Shown here: positions 21,116 to 30,304 of the stretch, one piece after another | Layout of the letters: every line of letters starts with the position of its first letter | Numbering within the stretch: the stretch's first letter is position 1 | Assembly: GCA_016617855.1 (NCBI GenBank) | Contig: JAECUM010016761.1 | Span: 42,471 to 106,470 of the forward strand | Reading direction: 5' to 3' | Length of the DNA stretch: 64,000 bases | DNA from: Megalonaias nervosa | Taxonomy: Eukaryota; Mollusca; Bivalvia; Unionida; Unionidae | Translations under genes and position numbers: made by a program | The notes under the pieces: model-generated | The model's input: the letters and a program-made list of their open reading frames with translations, nothing else | Database searches by the model: none | Told to the model about the DNA's origin: nothing

Positions 21116-22587
21116 TTATTCTAAATCTCTGATTTCTTCAGCAGTGATTACATCACGGTCGTCAAATACTTCATTGTAGATTTTTACCATCGCGCTGAAT
21201 TCTTCATCGGATATTCTACCATCGTTGACGACCACGAGATCAGCGATGATAGTTTGGAATATGCTGTTGTTGCTGAATGTAATTTTACCGTATAATCGTG
21301 TAGTTTTGCGTTTATGCATGTATCTATCTTCTTTGCAATAATGTTACAAATACCCGCGATAGTTGTTGCGGATGAAACGATAATCGTTACAACGATCGGC
21401 ACTGACGCTATCAAAGTTGACAATATTGCGCCGGTTCTAGCAATGAGCGCAGAAACTGAATAGACAACTATGTCAACGACGACCACGCGTCTTCGACATT
21501 TTTTCACTTTTATTGTGTAATCGTCGATGATATTTTTTAGTTTAGTTTGCCACGTCGTTACTTGATTGTATCTATATCGCTGAACATCAATCATTATACT
21601 GTATAAAATAATTAATTGAGGTGTTTCAGCTACAAATTCCAGACACCACCAGTAAGACGCTGTGGTTAATTTTTTATCAGATGATTCCAGCATAAACGTT
21701 TCTTCGGTATCTTTATTTAACACTACAGATACAGTCCCAGAAAAATTATCGGTTGAATGACGCCATAGATACGTGGTAAAAATCCTAAATTTTGCAGAAC
21801 TAAATACGGACAGCCTGTACACACCAGTGACCTCCGCGGTATGTTTGATAGTGTTATTTTGCGGTGTCCATGTTGATGATCCTGATGATATTGTGTACAC
21901 GATATTGTTAATTTGTTTGTGTGGAATTTTAACGAGATTAGTTTCATTGACGATATTAGGAATTCCACTGATAATATCGTTGATTTTCGTATTTATACCG
22001 GTGAGATTTATGTCAACGGTTGGTGGACTTCCAAAAAATTCATTAATGGTTCTGTTTACGTTTCTGCGAAAATTCAGGAACAGTTGTACTTGATTAGCAA
22101 AATCAGTTTTGAGTGTGATAATTCCATCGTTGATTGTAGCTAATGAAGTTGTCACTGAAATTTTCTTATCATCGACATATTTCTTCGTTGCAGCGTCGAG
22201 ATTATCTGTTGGTTGTCCTACGTTGGTAATTTTATTATTGTTCATGTTGAGAGCGCCGTGCATGGTATCACCGAATATGGACAACCTGTCATTGATCGAC
22301 ACTGCAGTAATACCACTAGGAACAAGTTTGCCCTCTCTGTCATATACAGCAATAAGACCTTCTTGCGATAATCGATTGCGAATAATAATATCGTTGATTG
22401 AAATATTACTCGTCTTAAATTTTTCTTCACGGTTTTGAAACATAACGAGTTCATTTGGATCAACGTTGACAAGATTGAGCAGTTCAGATAATTCATCATT
22501 GATCTGCCTTGTTACTCACTTGAGTAAATCCTCATCTGGTGCTTGTTGAGGTTTGGTTTTAACTGATCTTCCGTAAATATCTACCAT
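21116..22587 (-). pseudogene. Fibre/spike-like protein with phage-tail-fibre motif (Polinton B)
   Basis: Begins MVDIYGRSVK at 22587. A TGA at 22516-22518 interrupts the frame, which then stays open from 22515 to 21184. Residues about 58-76 of the main open part read GDTMHGALNMNNNKITNVG followed by DAATKKYVDD, the repeat type found in phage tail fibres and some large-virus fibres, consistent with a trimeric attachment protein. A beta-rich domain (GVYRLSVFSSAKFRIFTTYL) and a long hydrophobic segment (IASVPIVVTIIVSSATTIAG) follow. A frameshift near 21300 sends the C-terminus into another frame (21116-21319, ending ITAEEIRDLE). Host-attachment role is inferred. Confidence 0.6.
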
Positions 22588-22660
22588 TATATGATTAGCG
22601 ATTATTTAAAACAGAACTCGTATATTCGTGTACAGCCTTATGGGGTGGGTTCGCTGATCT

Positions 22661-23014
22661 TTATACAGCATCAAGTACTGCTAGTGCTTTATGGCCACAT
22701 ATTGGTGGATCCGTTAATGTTTGTGTTGGTAACGTTGAATACCAGATCGGAATGTTGCCAGTGATGGAATCACCAGTGACATACTTCAGAAATTCTTTTG
22801 GTGGTGCCAGTCCGTACGAATCGAAATAGACAATTTCACGTGGATCAATCGCGTAAGCAAGCCAATGAGTACCATGATCAGAGTTTTTATCGAGGTTGAG
22901 TATTCCTGTTTCAACGTTGTTTGGTTTGTGTGGTAATTGATCACGCATAAAAACACCTCTGAAATTTTTTATATTTAATCGCGTAGCAGCATCGAGTAAA
23001 TCAAAATTGGACAA
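22661..23014 (-). CDS. Adenain-like cysteine protease (Polinton B)
   Basis: Virion maturation protease. The open frame of 117 codons begins LSNFDLLDAA with no ATG (the first codon is TTG), directly after the pX-like gene ends at 23023. Visible: FRGVFMRDQLP, the catalytic His in GTHWLAYAID, the acidic residue in VYFDSYG, and the catalytic Cys in PPICGHKALAVL. Catalytic triad residues are all present. The frame ends a few residues after the Cys motif, somewhat early for the family, so the C-terminus may be lost. The lack of an ATG suggests that it was fused or coupled to the upstream gene. Confidence 0.8.
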   Translation of the reverse strand: MSNFDLLDAATRLNIKNFRGVFMRDQLPHKPNNVETGILNLDKNSDHGTHWLAYAIDPREIVYFDSYGLAPPKEFLKYVTGDSITGNIPIWYSTLPTQTLTDPPICGHKALAVLDAV

Positions 23015-23022
23015 CGGGAAAA

Positions 23023-23488
23023 TCAGCGAGTCCCTGGAATTCTTAATCCGCTCCCATATCGAGTTCCTGGAAGTCTCAGACCTAGACCTGTTCGGGATCG
23101 TCTTCTTTTTGTTAATCCTTTCCCTGTTGCTTTCTTTAATGCCATTGCAGCAGCTGTTCCAACTGCACCTAACGCAGCTGCTTTTGCAACAGCTGGGGCT
23201 GCAACGGCTATTATTCCTGGAATAGCTGCAAGAAGTGGAAATATACCACCTGTCTTAGCAATGTTTTTGATGGCACCCGCAGAAAGATTTACGCGTATGC
23301 CGGTCTTTGATTGTTTGGCTTCATTAAAATGATTGAGCTGGTGTTCTGTCAGCGATAGTTTACTCGGACCACCTGCGATTTGTTCTCGCGCTAGTGATAT
23401 TTTTACTCCACATGGCTTCGCTGATGCCGACTGCAGGTTTTTTAATCTGACCAGAAGTCAGACTGACACTAACATGATAATACGACAT
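23023..23488 (-). pseudogene. pX-like core/membrane-active virion protein, one frameshift (Polinton B)
   Basis: Starts MSYYHVSVSLTSGQIKK at 23488. A one-base frame change follows within about 20 codons (at the A-run near 23435), after which the frame is open to the TGA at 23023. It contains KLSLTEHQLNHFNEAKQ, KTGGIFPLLAAIPGIIAVAA, an Ala-rich hydrophobic middle, GKGLTKRRRSRTG and a C-terminus with repeated LPGTR/IPGTR. Basic tail plus hydrophobic middle fit a small core or membrane-lytic protein; PGTR-like repeats may be processing sites for the protease encoded next. The homologue in Polinton A is at 172-1700. Confidence 0.65.
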
Positions 23489-23533
23489 TTATAATTTTAT
23501 TCATGATCTAATTACATGTTTTCTACTGGCGCA

Positions 23534-24846
23534 TCAATAACTCATTCGTCCACCAACACCTTCAAGTAACATAGTTTTATCGCTGAGTATGACGGCGATT
23601 GCTCTGTAATTAGCAATAGCTCCTCTTGTAACACGAGCTCGAAAATACATATCAACAACGGACTGTCTGGTTAAATCCAAATGTTCCTGTGAAAAGTAAT
23701 AGATCGGATACAACGTCGTAAACTCCCGTTGTATCTGTAAACCAGTATCAACATTTTGATCACGTCCCATGAACGTCATCAGACGATGATACGCACGTGT
23801 AACACTGTTTTGTTCAAAATATAACAAAATAGCCTCGGCTGGTTCTTGATGTCCTTTTATCCTCAAAGAAACCTCAGTAACGCCGAGTTTATCAAATATC
23901 ATAATACTTCGTATTTGTGAGTTTACTCGCGTAACATCTTGAAGTGCAACAAATATATGTCGCGGTGCAGAGACACCTTGCTGTGATGCTATTTGCCATG
24001 TAAATAAACCATTAATGTTACTCTGGATAGAATCCGTGGTCATTCTTAGCCGTCCATGAAAGAGAGTAACCTTTGTTCTTCAGATATTGCTGGTGTCATT
24101 ACTGGCATCCACAGTGAAAATGTTGTCAGTATTACTTTACCATGAAGTGCCGCAGTTGCACCTGCGTTAACTCCTTCAGCGTGCCATATTGCATCATCGT
24201 CGGTACTTTTTCGTACGAGTACAATTGTGTGCTTGACTCCAAAAATAACCTTTCTAACATTTCTACAAAATCCAAAGATGTGTGACAGTGGAATCGCACA
24301 TGAAAATCTTTCATCGTCGCCCAGCATTGCTCGGCGTGATGCGAATCCCAAGTTGAAATTTTCATTCATTGATACAACTGTGTCCCCAGCTGCATTTAAT
24401 GTTACATTTCTGTTTTCTGGATGATCAGTTGTGTCTTTGACAAACATCATTGATGGACCAGCTGATCTTGAGTAATCATCGCTATATCTTGCAAGACCAA
24501 GTATCGTTGTGGCAACGTCAATGTCGTTATGACAAACCTCAATCTCTCGTCCATCAACGTTATATGCGGCACTTTTGAATAACGCCATAATACCATTATT
24601 GACAAAACCAACTCGATCACCAATTCCGTAATCTGTATTATTTAATTTTAAAAGTCTACCTTCGACTTCAATAAATGCCTCGGCAGGTAAGAAATATCTG
24701 CTTGTATCCTGAACTTGTAATTCAATTCTTCCACGCTCGTCAGGTACACGTGCGTCATAAGAATAATACTGATAATCACGTACCGATTCATCTTTGAGAA
24801 CCGGTGCGTCCATGTCGAATGCGGGATCAGATAAGCGTTTGAACAT
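23534..24846 (-). pseudogene. Major capsid protein, double jelly-roll type, one frameshift (Polinton B)
   Basis: The N-terminal frame (24046-24846) starts MFKRLSDPAFDMDAPVLK and has DTSRYFLPAEAFIEVEGRLL, GIMALFKSAAYNVDGREIEV and KVIFGVKHTIVLVRKS; it ends at a stop right after SEEQRLLSFMDG. The C-terminal frame (23534-24043) continues with GLFTWQIASQQGVSAPRHIF, GLQIQREFTTLYPIYYFSQE and SDKTMLLEGVGGRMSY. The break near 24046 is a single frame change. Total about 436 codons. Segment order and motifs such as GVKHTIVLVR match Polinton/adintovirus double jelly-roll capsid proteins. It overlaps the upstream gene by 20 bases. Confidence 0.75.
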
Positions 24847-25294
24847 TCTTATTATATTTGTTACCGTTTAACACGAAAACCACTTCCTGATCCAGACCAG
24901 CGGTTATATTTTTTTCGTTTTCACCAGCCAATGACGCTAATTTTTTATTTGCGGCTTGATTTATTATTTTACTAACGTTTGCAGGCATCATTTCAGTGCT
25001 GGGTAATTTTACTGGCTGAGGATTTCGTCGTATTAATCGTGCTAGTCTATCCTTGATTGCTGAAAATGCTTTGCTGGCAACATCTCCAACAGCACCAATA
25101 CTTTTTTCACGAACAACGTCAATAGCTTTCATTCCAAGTTGCTTTGCAATCGGTATTGCTTTTGGGGCTATCGTACTAAATAAACCCTGAACAACATCGC
25201 CGAGTCCATCTCCGTAGAATGTTTTATATGTAGGTAATCTCGAATTTATCACCCTGACCATAGTTGGTCCACGTTGAGCAACATGTATGATCAT
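24827..25294 (-). CDS. Minor virion protein, pVI-like (Polinton B)
   Basis: 155 residues, open, ATG start at 25294, overlapping the start of the major capsid gene by 20 bases. N-terminus MIIHVAQRGPTMVRV, then a Gly-rich amphipathic stretch GDGLGDVVQGLFSTIAPKAI and KSIGAVGDVASKAFSAIKDR, then a basic patch and ASLAGENEKN. The amphipathic N-terminal helix and position beside the capsid gene fit a membrane-active minor capsid protein of the adenovirus pVI kind; this is by analogy only. Confidence 0.5.
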   Translation of the reverse strand: MIIHVAQRGPTMVRVINSRLPTYKTFYGDGLGDVVQGLFSTIAPKAIPIAKQLGMKAIDVVREKSIGAVGDVASKAFSAIKDRLARLIRRNPQPVKLPSTEMMPANVSKIINQAANKKLASLAGENEKNITAGLDQEVVFVLNGNKYNKNVQTLI

Positions 25295-25321
25295 CTTATT
25301 ATAGTAATTATATCTAACTGT

Positions 25322-26310
25322 TTAATCACCGTGATAATCATCGGTGATTTCATTAATGAGGGACCGATACACGTTAATATCCATGATGCCGCCTGCAAAT
25401 AATTGTTGACAAATAACAGCTGCTTCATTAATGATTTCTGGAGAATAATTACCAGCTCGTTTTCCGCCAATCAGATTTTCTAATCTGTCCTCGTCAGCAA
25501 GGACATTATTGGGGCATGGAGTAATAAGACCACTTCCCGTTGTACCAAGACCGCTTCCAGTGGCACCGGGGGCATCATAGAATTCTTCTTTCTCACCTGT
25601 TGTTTCCACTGTTTTTTTTCTTCCTTGATTTCCTTTCTGCTTTTGTTTTTCCAAGTTGCTGTTTCATTTCTTCTTCTTTTTGTTTTCTTGTTTTCTTTTC
25701 TTGTTCAATATACTCTTTCACTTTCTGGTTAAAAATATCAAACTGATTAACATCTTCCACAGATCTGATCTGCGGAGTATCAGTAGCGATACGATATATA
25801 TCCTTGACCCAATCGCCAGATTTCAACTTATTAATATATTCAGGTTTCACGTATTTTTCTCTTTGATAATATCCATACGCGGCAATCTTGATTAATTTAT
25901 TTGGGTCTTTGATAGCGGGCAATACCTTCAGGTGTGAATTTATCTACTATTCTGGTTTTGGTTTTTGGTGGTTCAGGTTGTGGTTGAATTTCAGGTGGTG
26001 GTTGAGGAAGTTGCCTGGGTGGTGGTCGAGTTGCTGGAAGACGCCCAGCAATATCGGCAGGCAATGTTCTCAAGAGCTTTATATGTTGCCTCAGTTGCTG
26101 AAACAATTTTCTTTGTTGGTTCAGTAATTGGTTTAAATAATTGTTCTGCACCTTCTGCAAATTGTTCTTGTGTTTGCTGACGCGCCTGTAATTGTTGTCT
26201 GACAGAATCACGGACAGGTAGATATTTCTTGATTGCTTCTAGTCGCTCTCGAGCTAGTCTAGCTGAGTGAGCTTCACCAATCTTTATTGTACTAATAATA
26301 ATTTAATTAT
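25322..26310 (-). pseudogene. Scaffold-like coiled-coil/proline-rich protein, multiple frame breaks (Polinton B)
   Basis: Fragments in different frames, in order: LEAIKKYLPVRDSVRQQLQA and EGAEQLFKPITEPTKK (about 26240-26110), a Pro-rich linker RPPPRQLPQPPPEIQPQPEP and IVDKFTPEGIARY (26060-25910), AIKDPNKLIKIAAYGYYQRE with a strongly charged coiled coil (25593-25922), and a C-terminal part with GGKRAGNYSPEIINEA (25322-25654). It reads as one gene of about 320 codons at the head of the capsid block, with breaks near 26060, 25915 and 25610. A scaffold or internal structural role is a guess from composition and position. A small basic stretch at 26325-26420 may be a further relic. Confidence 0.45.
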
Positions 26311-26432
26311 AGCTAGCACACGTAATTATTTCTTTGTTTCTTTTTCTCTGCGAATATTATCCTCTATCGCAATATTTCTTTTAGTTTTTTTCTTTTTCAG
26401 ATAATTGTCTGCCAAGTTGTTTTTCTATAAAT

Positions 26433-26679
26433 AGCAGCAGAGAGGGTGGACTAACAAAAATTACGCGCACGAGCACACAAACGAACACGCATAGCATTTA
26501 CAAACACAGGTGTCACGAACGAGTAACAGCGTAAATAACCCACGTAGAGAGAATCTCAATTCGGTTAGAGGTTCTGGTTTAGCGTTATTGACCTATACTT
26601 TTTGCCTTATTTAGTATGATTTTCTTGCTTAATATATTTGTTCGAACAATAATTTATAGGGTCCACCCTCTCTGCTGAT
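26433..26679. repeat. Right TIR of Polinton B
   Basis: The complement of the left TIR. The outer end is ...CCACCCTCTCTGCTGAT (one base differs from the left end), and the inner end is AGCAGCAGAGAGGGTGGA at 26433. Adjacent to target duplication GAACCA at 26680-26685. Confidence 0.92.
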
Positions 26680-26696
26680 GAACCACTGATATACAC

Positions 26697-28858
26697 ACTG
26701 TTACCCCATGATAACACGGTAGTTGGTAGCCATAGAACCCGACTTTGTTATAGACCAAACTGACCATGTTATATGCAACCAGGTCAGTTAAATGAAAAAA
26801 ATGATGGATGTACCAACAAAAATTGCAGGGACGTGGGACAGGTGGGTAATTAACGGGGGCGCAAAAATACTTGCTTCATTGGCACGGCTACCATCTTAAA
26901 TCAATGCATATTAAATGAGAAATACACCTATAGTTAAAACAAATTGCATATATAATATTTTACATTATTAAGAGAACCACGTATTGGTTCATATACGTGT
27001 ATGCTCTTTATATACACGTATCTAATGTATATCATGAAAAGAGTATCAGCACTGTGTACTCACCTTCGCATCTCATCACACACATTGAATCCACAGTACA
27101 AGTGATTCCATCAAAAATATGCGCACAGATTTTAAATATTAAATAATTTGTCACAGTTCACTATGTGTCTGAATCAATGGAACAATAACACAATCATGTA
27201 ATGAATGACGAGGCACATTTACTTTCCAGTACATCCCAAGCAACCGTAAGTATAAGCTTTTTCCATGCAAAAAGGAAACTTTCATGGCACAATAACCGTG
27301 TTCCAGTCACAGTGGAAAATACAACAAACTATCAGATTCCATTGCTTTTAGTTAACTTTGGTACTGACTTCCTTTGAAGAAAGGTTCTTTGCTTTTATTG
27401 AAGATTGTAGTCTGCTTTCTTTGATGAAGGGTGCATGTGTAATTGAAGTCACCACTAAAAGACAGCTTTGGAGAACCAAACAAATGCCGGTTTCTTATTC
27501 TGGTGGCAACATCAGATAATTGTATAGCATGATTGAGACTGATGTTTTATTTTTTTTCATTTGCTTAGTACATATTCATAACGAATGGTGTTTTAAAGGT
27601 AATCGGTTCTCTTTGAATTTTGAGCAAACTATTGTATCTGGGTACATTTAAAAAAAGGAACTGGCCGTTGTTTGGTTGATTGTAACAATTATTCTACCTT
27701 CCTGCGTTGAAAGGTTGGTCGATTGTAGCTAGTCACAATTTCTTTTTAGTGGAGTGATGCTGCCTTCCATGCATGCATCAGAAATTATAAAAAGGGTCAG
27801 TGGAAAATGGATACATGGATGTTCTGTTTGGATAGGAATTACCATATTTGCTTGTCTATATGATAATTCTTTTTGACCAGACAATCTTACCTTCGTCTTA
27901 CACTCCAAATCAACTTATATATGGATTATGTCATCCGAATCGCTTTATTTTTTGTATGGAAGATAATTCTCCAAAAGTACTAAATATAATGCGTAAAAAA
28001 TATTCCATTTTGGGGAAGAGATCATGTACGAAAAAATAGAGGATCCCACACTGAGTATTGTAAACAATTACATTATCATCAGTATTAAAAATTAACATAC
28101 ATCAGATGTAATTGCACTAAAGCAGCATGCACCAGTAATGTACGTGGTTTGTAATATACCTTGTTTAAATTTGTTTACATATATGTGCATTAGAATTGAC
28201 AAGTTAGAAGATGAATAACCATGTCAAAGACATATTCCATCACAATTTTCTTCTTGCACCTAATGATCAAATAAAACTTTTTTTGTGCCCCATTGAGAGA
28301 GAGAGTTGTCTTGACGATTGTAGATCTGTATTGTTCACTTACTTGATCTTAATTGTGTACAAGCGCAGTACCATATTCCATTATCAGTTAATACCACTAG
28401 GTAAGATTTCCTTCTAGTTTTGTTGCCACTTCCATATAAAAAAAATCACATGGCTTTGTAGTGGTATTTAGATGCTCATTAAATATACTACGGCTGTATT
28501 CAGTAATTCCAAGCTAACACCGATTAGAGGACAAAATTCGGCATACAGATTAGATTAGCGAGGATACCAATAGGGAAATTAGGCTGCCCATGGGTATTAT
28601 GAATGCCGTATCATATAACGAAAGGAAATGCAAGGCGGTTGGGTTACTCGTGTAAATTTCTCAGCCAGTGACATCTTTTGAACTTGCCAATGGAACTGAC
28701 AGTAATTTAAAGTAACATATAGCATGAGCAAAGATCAAAAAATAATTGCCGCCAAAGTACAGGAAGAGTGTATGTACTTTGAAGAAAATTAGACAGCATG
28801 AAAAATGGTCATTCTTCGGATTTTAACCTAAATGGAGTCTAAATTAATATAACTATTG
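26697..28858. other. Host DNA between Polinton B and the palindrome
   Basis: 2.2 kb without a recognisable gene, RNA gene or obvious repeat; AT-rich, intron-like. The short open frames here (for example 27848-28039 and 28211-28417) show no domain or codon pattern worth calling. Confidence 0.5.
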
Positions 28859-28864
28859 TGAATA

Positions 28865-29038
28865 GCAGCAGAGAGGGTGAACCCTACAACATGGAATTCA
28901 CGCATGTTTGCCCGGATTGAAAGATAGTAATTATCTTACAATCTGGTCAGGGGGCGGATTTTGTAAGCATAAAAATATATTTCATTTTCAGGCAATTATG
29001 TTCATTTTCCAAAAGGTCTGTTCACCCTCTCTGCTGCT
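28865..29038. repeat. Left terminal module of the palindrome
   Basis: 174 bp bounded by the terminal motif GCAGCAGAGAGGGTGAACCC and an inner inverted copy TTCACCCTCTCTGCTGCT (29021-29038). The Polinton B TIR (247 bp) and the Polinton C TIR (196 bp) are built the same way, with different sequence between the two motif copies. Confidence 0.9.
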
Positions 29039-29117
29039 AGTGCATTTATCGTTGACTCGCCGATACAGAAATAAGATACAAGGGGTTTTCAACAATTAAA
29101 CAAATGAACATATTATA

Positions 29118-29591
29118 ATGAACAACTGTGTGTGGTTGTTAAAGACTTCTACAGTCTGCATTAAACGATGTCGCGGAGAATACTGCGCCAAGCATAATCG
29201 GCTCGTGAAAAAATCTCCAGGATTGCAAATCTGTATCAAATGCGGATTAGCATCTCGTGCTGTTATATGCTCCAAATGTGGCGGTAACAGATACAGCGCA
29301 TTAGTACATTATTACCAACACAGAATTCCACGGCGGGGTTTTATCAAGGATAATCCTCCAACCGCGCGTGAATATTTGCATAATTACTTCAAAGTACTTC
29401 CTGCAGTGATTGATCTTGAAGAAGATCAAAAAATTATAAATCAACGAGAACAACAAGCAATACAGGAAAAAGAAAAACTAAAGATGATCGAGGAAGCAGA
29501 GCGAATAAATAAGATCTGTAAAAAATTAAAATGCACCCCTCAAGAATATATCGCAAGACTGAAAAAAAAAATATACAATAAATCAATATGA
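29118..29591 (+). CDS. Zinc-finger protein 1 of the palindrome, left copy
   Basis: 157 residues. Cys4, Cys14, Cys18, Cys23, His26, then Cys39-x2-Cys42 and Cys51-x2-Cys54 followed by GGNRYSALVHYY. The second half is a charged coiled coil (REQQAIQEKEKLKMIEEAER) with a basic end. The cysteine spacing is that of the 119-residue protein at 29798-30157 and of the Polinton B protein at 17104-17310. An ATG follows an AT-rich leader 79 bases inside the terminal module, and a hairpin follows about 90 bases after the stop. Family function unknown; the Cys/His pattern suggests nucleic-acid or protein binding. The right copy differs at Ile15 (Asn) and Asn128-region (Lys). Confidence 0.8.
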   Translation: MNNCVWLLKTSTVCIKRCRGEYCAKHNRLVKKSPGLQICIKCGLASRAVICSKCGGNRYSALVHYYQHRIPRRGFIKDNPPTAREYLHNYFKVLPAVIDLEEDQKIINQREQQAIQEKEKLKMIEEAERINKICKKLKCTPQEYIARLKKKIYNKSI

Positions 29592-29679
29592 TTGTGATGA
29601 TTCTTCATCAGATAACAAACCCAAGATGATGAAATCATCTGATGATAAAATCATCTAAGATTAACCTATATCATTGAAT

Positions 29680-29731
29680 GGGGAAACACCACATTTTCCT
29701 AATAAAATAATAATGAATGTGGTGTTTCCCC
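29680..29731. terminator. Hairpin between two convergent genes, left arm
   Basis: GGGGAAACACCACATT (29680-29695) pairs perfectly with AATGTGGTGTTTCCCC (29716-29731), with a 20-base AT-rich loop. It lies between the 3' ends of the + strand gene ending 29591 and the - strand gene ending 29798, so it could end both transcripts. It shares the CCACATT/AATGTGG core with the other hairpins of the element. Confidence 0.7.
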
Positions 29732-29797
29732 ATCATGCTAACGAAGCCTCAGATTAATAATATCATGATTGTGTTGCGATCTTCATATTATTTGATT

Positions 29798-30157
29798 CTA
29801 AGATGCCACCTCAGGGGTTTCTTCATGAACATCTTTAGAGACAGAGTCTCTTAACAAGTACTGAGCCACATAGTCCTCTGCTGTTGGTGGTTTTTCTTTG
29901 TGAGTCATGTACTTTGGGTTTCTTTTATCATAATAAAGTAACATCACTCTATATCTATTGCCGCCACACGCTGTGCAGATTTGTATCTTTCCCCGCACTC
30001 CATTACCGCAGCGCAAACACGGTCTAGTTCCTCCTGAACCTTTTCTTAGAATGTGGCTGTGATGGGCGCAGTATTCTTCTCGGCATGATTTTCCACATGT
30101 CCGAGTTGATCCTTGAACTATCCAAGAACAATTATTAGGTCCTGTCTGAAATGGCAT
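29798..30157 (-). CDS. Zinc-finger protein 2 of the palindrome, left copy
   Basis: 119 residues, ATG at 30157 in an AT-rich divergent promoter region shared with the primase. Cys10, Cys21, Cys25, Cys30, His33, Cys47-x2-Cys50, Cys61-x2-Cys64, then GGNRYRVMLLYYDKR and PPTAEDYVAQYLL. It is a paralogue of the neighbour at 29118-29591 (shared GGNRY, PPTA.(D/E)Y and cysteine spacing) and the closest match to the Polinton B zinc finger (CGNGVRGKIQ here, CDVGLRGKTQ there). The right copy has Arg for Gly in that segment. Confidence 0.8.
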   Translation of the reverse strand: MPFQTGPNNCSWIVQGSTRTCGKSCREEYCAHHSHILRKGSGGTRPCLRCGNGVRGKIQICTACGGNRYRVMLLYYDKRNPKYMTHKEKPPTAEDYVAQYLLRDSVSKDVHEETPEVAS

Positions 30158-30304
30158 TGTATATAATATAATAATATAATTAAATTTTAATTAGAAGTAT
30201 ATTCTGTACATAATATTATTATAGACTTGACAGAAAAAATACAACCCACATCACTATATAATAATAATATAATTCCAAATGAAAATAATTCGTTACAAGA
30301 TGTT

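Larger units (their letters stand above)
11162..26679. mobile_element. Polinton B: 15.5 kb Polinton/Maverick with complete TIRs
   Basis: Bounded by 247 bp TIRs and flanked by GAACCA (11156-11161 and 26680-26685). The A at the left junction could belong to either the duplication or the TIR, so the duplication is 5 or 6 bp; 6 bp is usual for Polintons. Gene content is full Polinton/adintovirus-like. ATPase is at the left; integrase, PLA2 and zinc finger read rightwards; polymerase-helicase and the whole virion block read leftwards. Most genes carry one to several lesions, but similarity remains easy to read, so it is younger than Polinton A. Confidence 0.93.

Noticed and set aside
23007..23225. 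Leucine-rich + strand frame over the pX-like gene
   Set aside because: It is the antisense of the Ala/Gly-rich coding part of the pX-like gene.
29680..29731. CRISPR-like or att-site interpretation of the repeated hairpins
   Set aside because: The copies are few, lie at gene ends and differ in clamp sequence; no spacer array.
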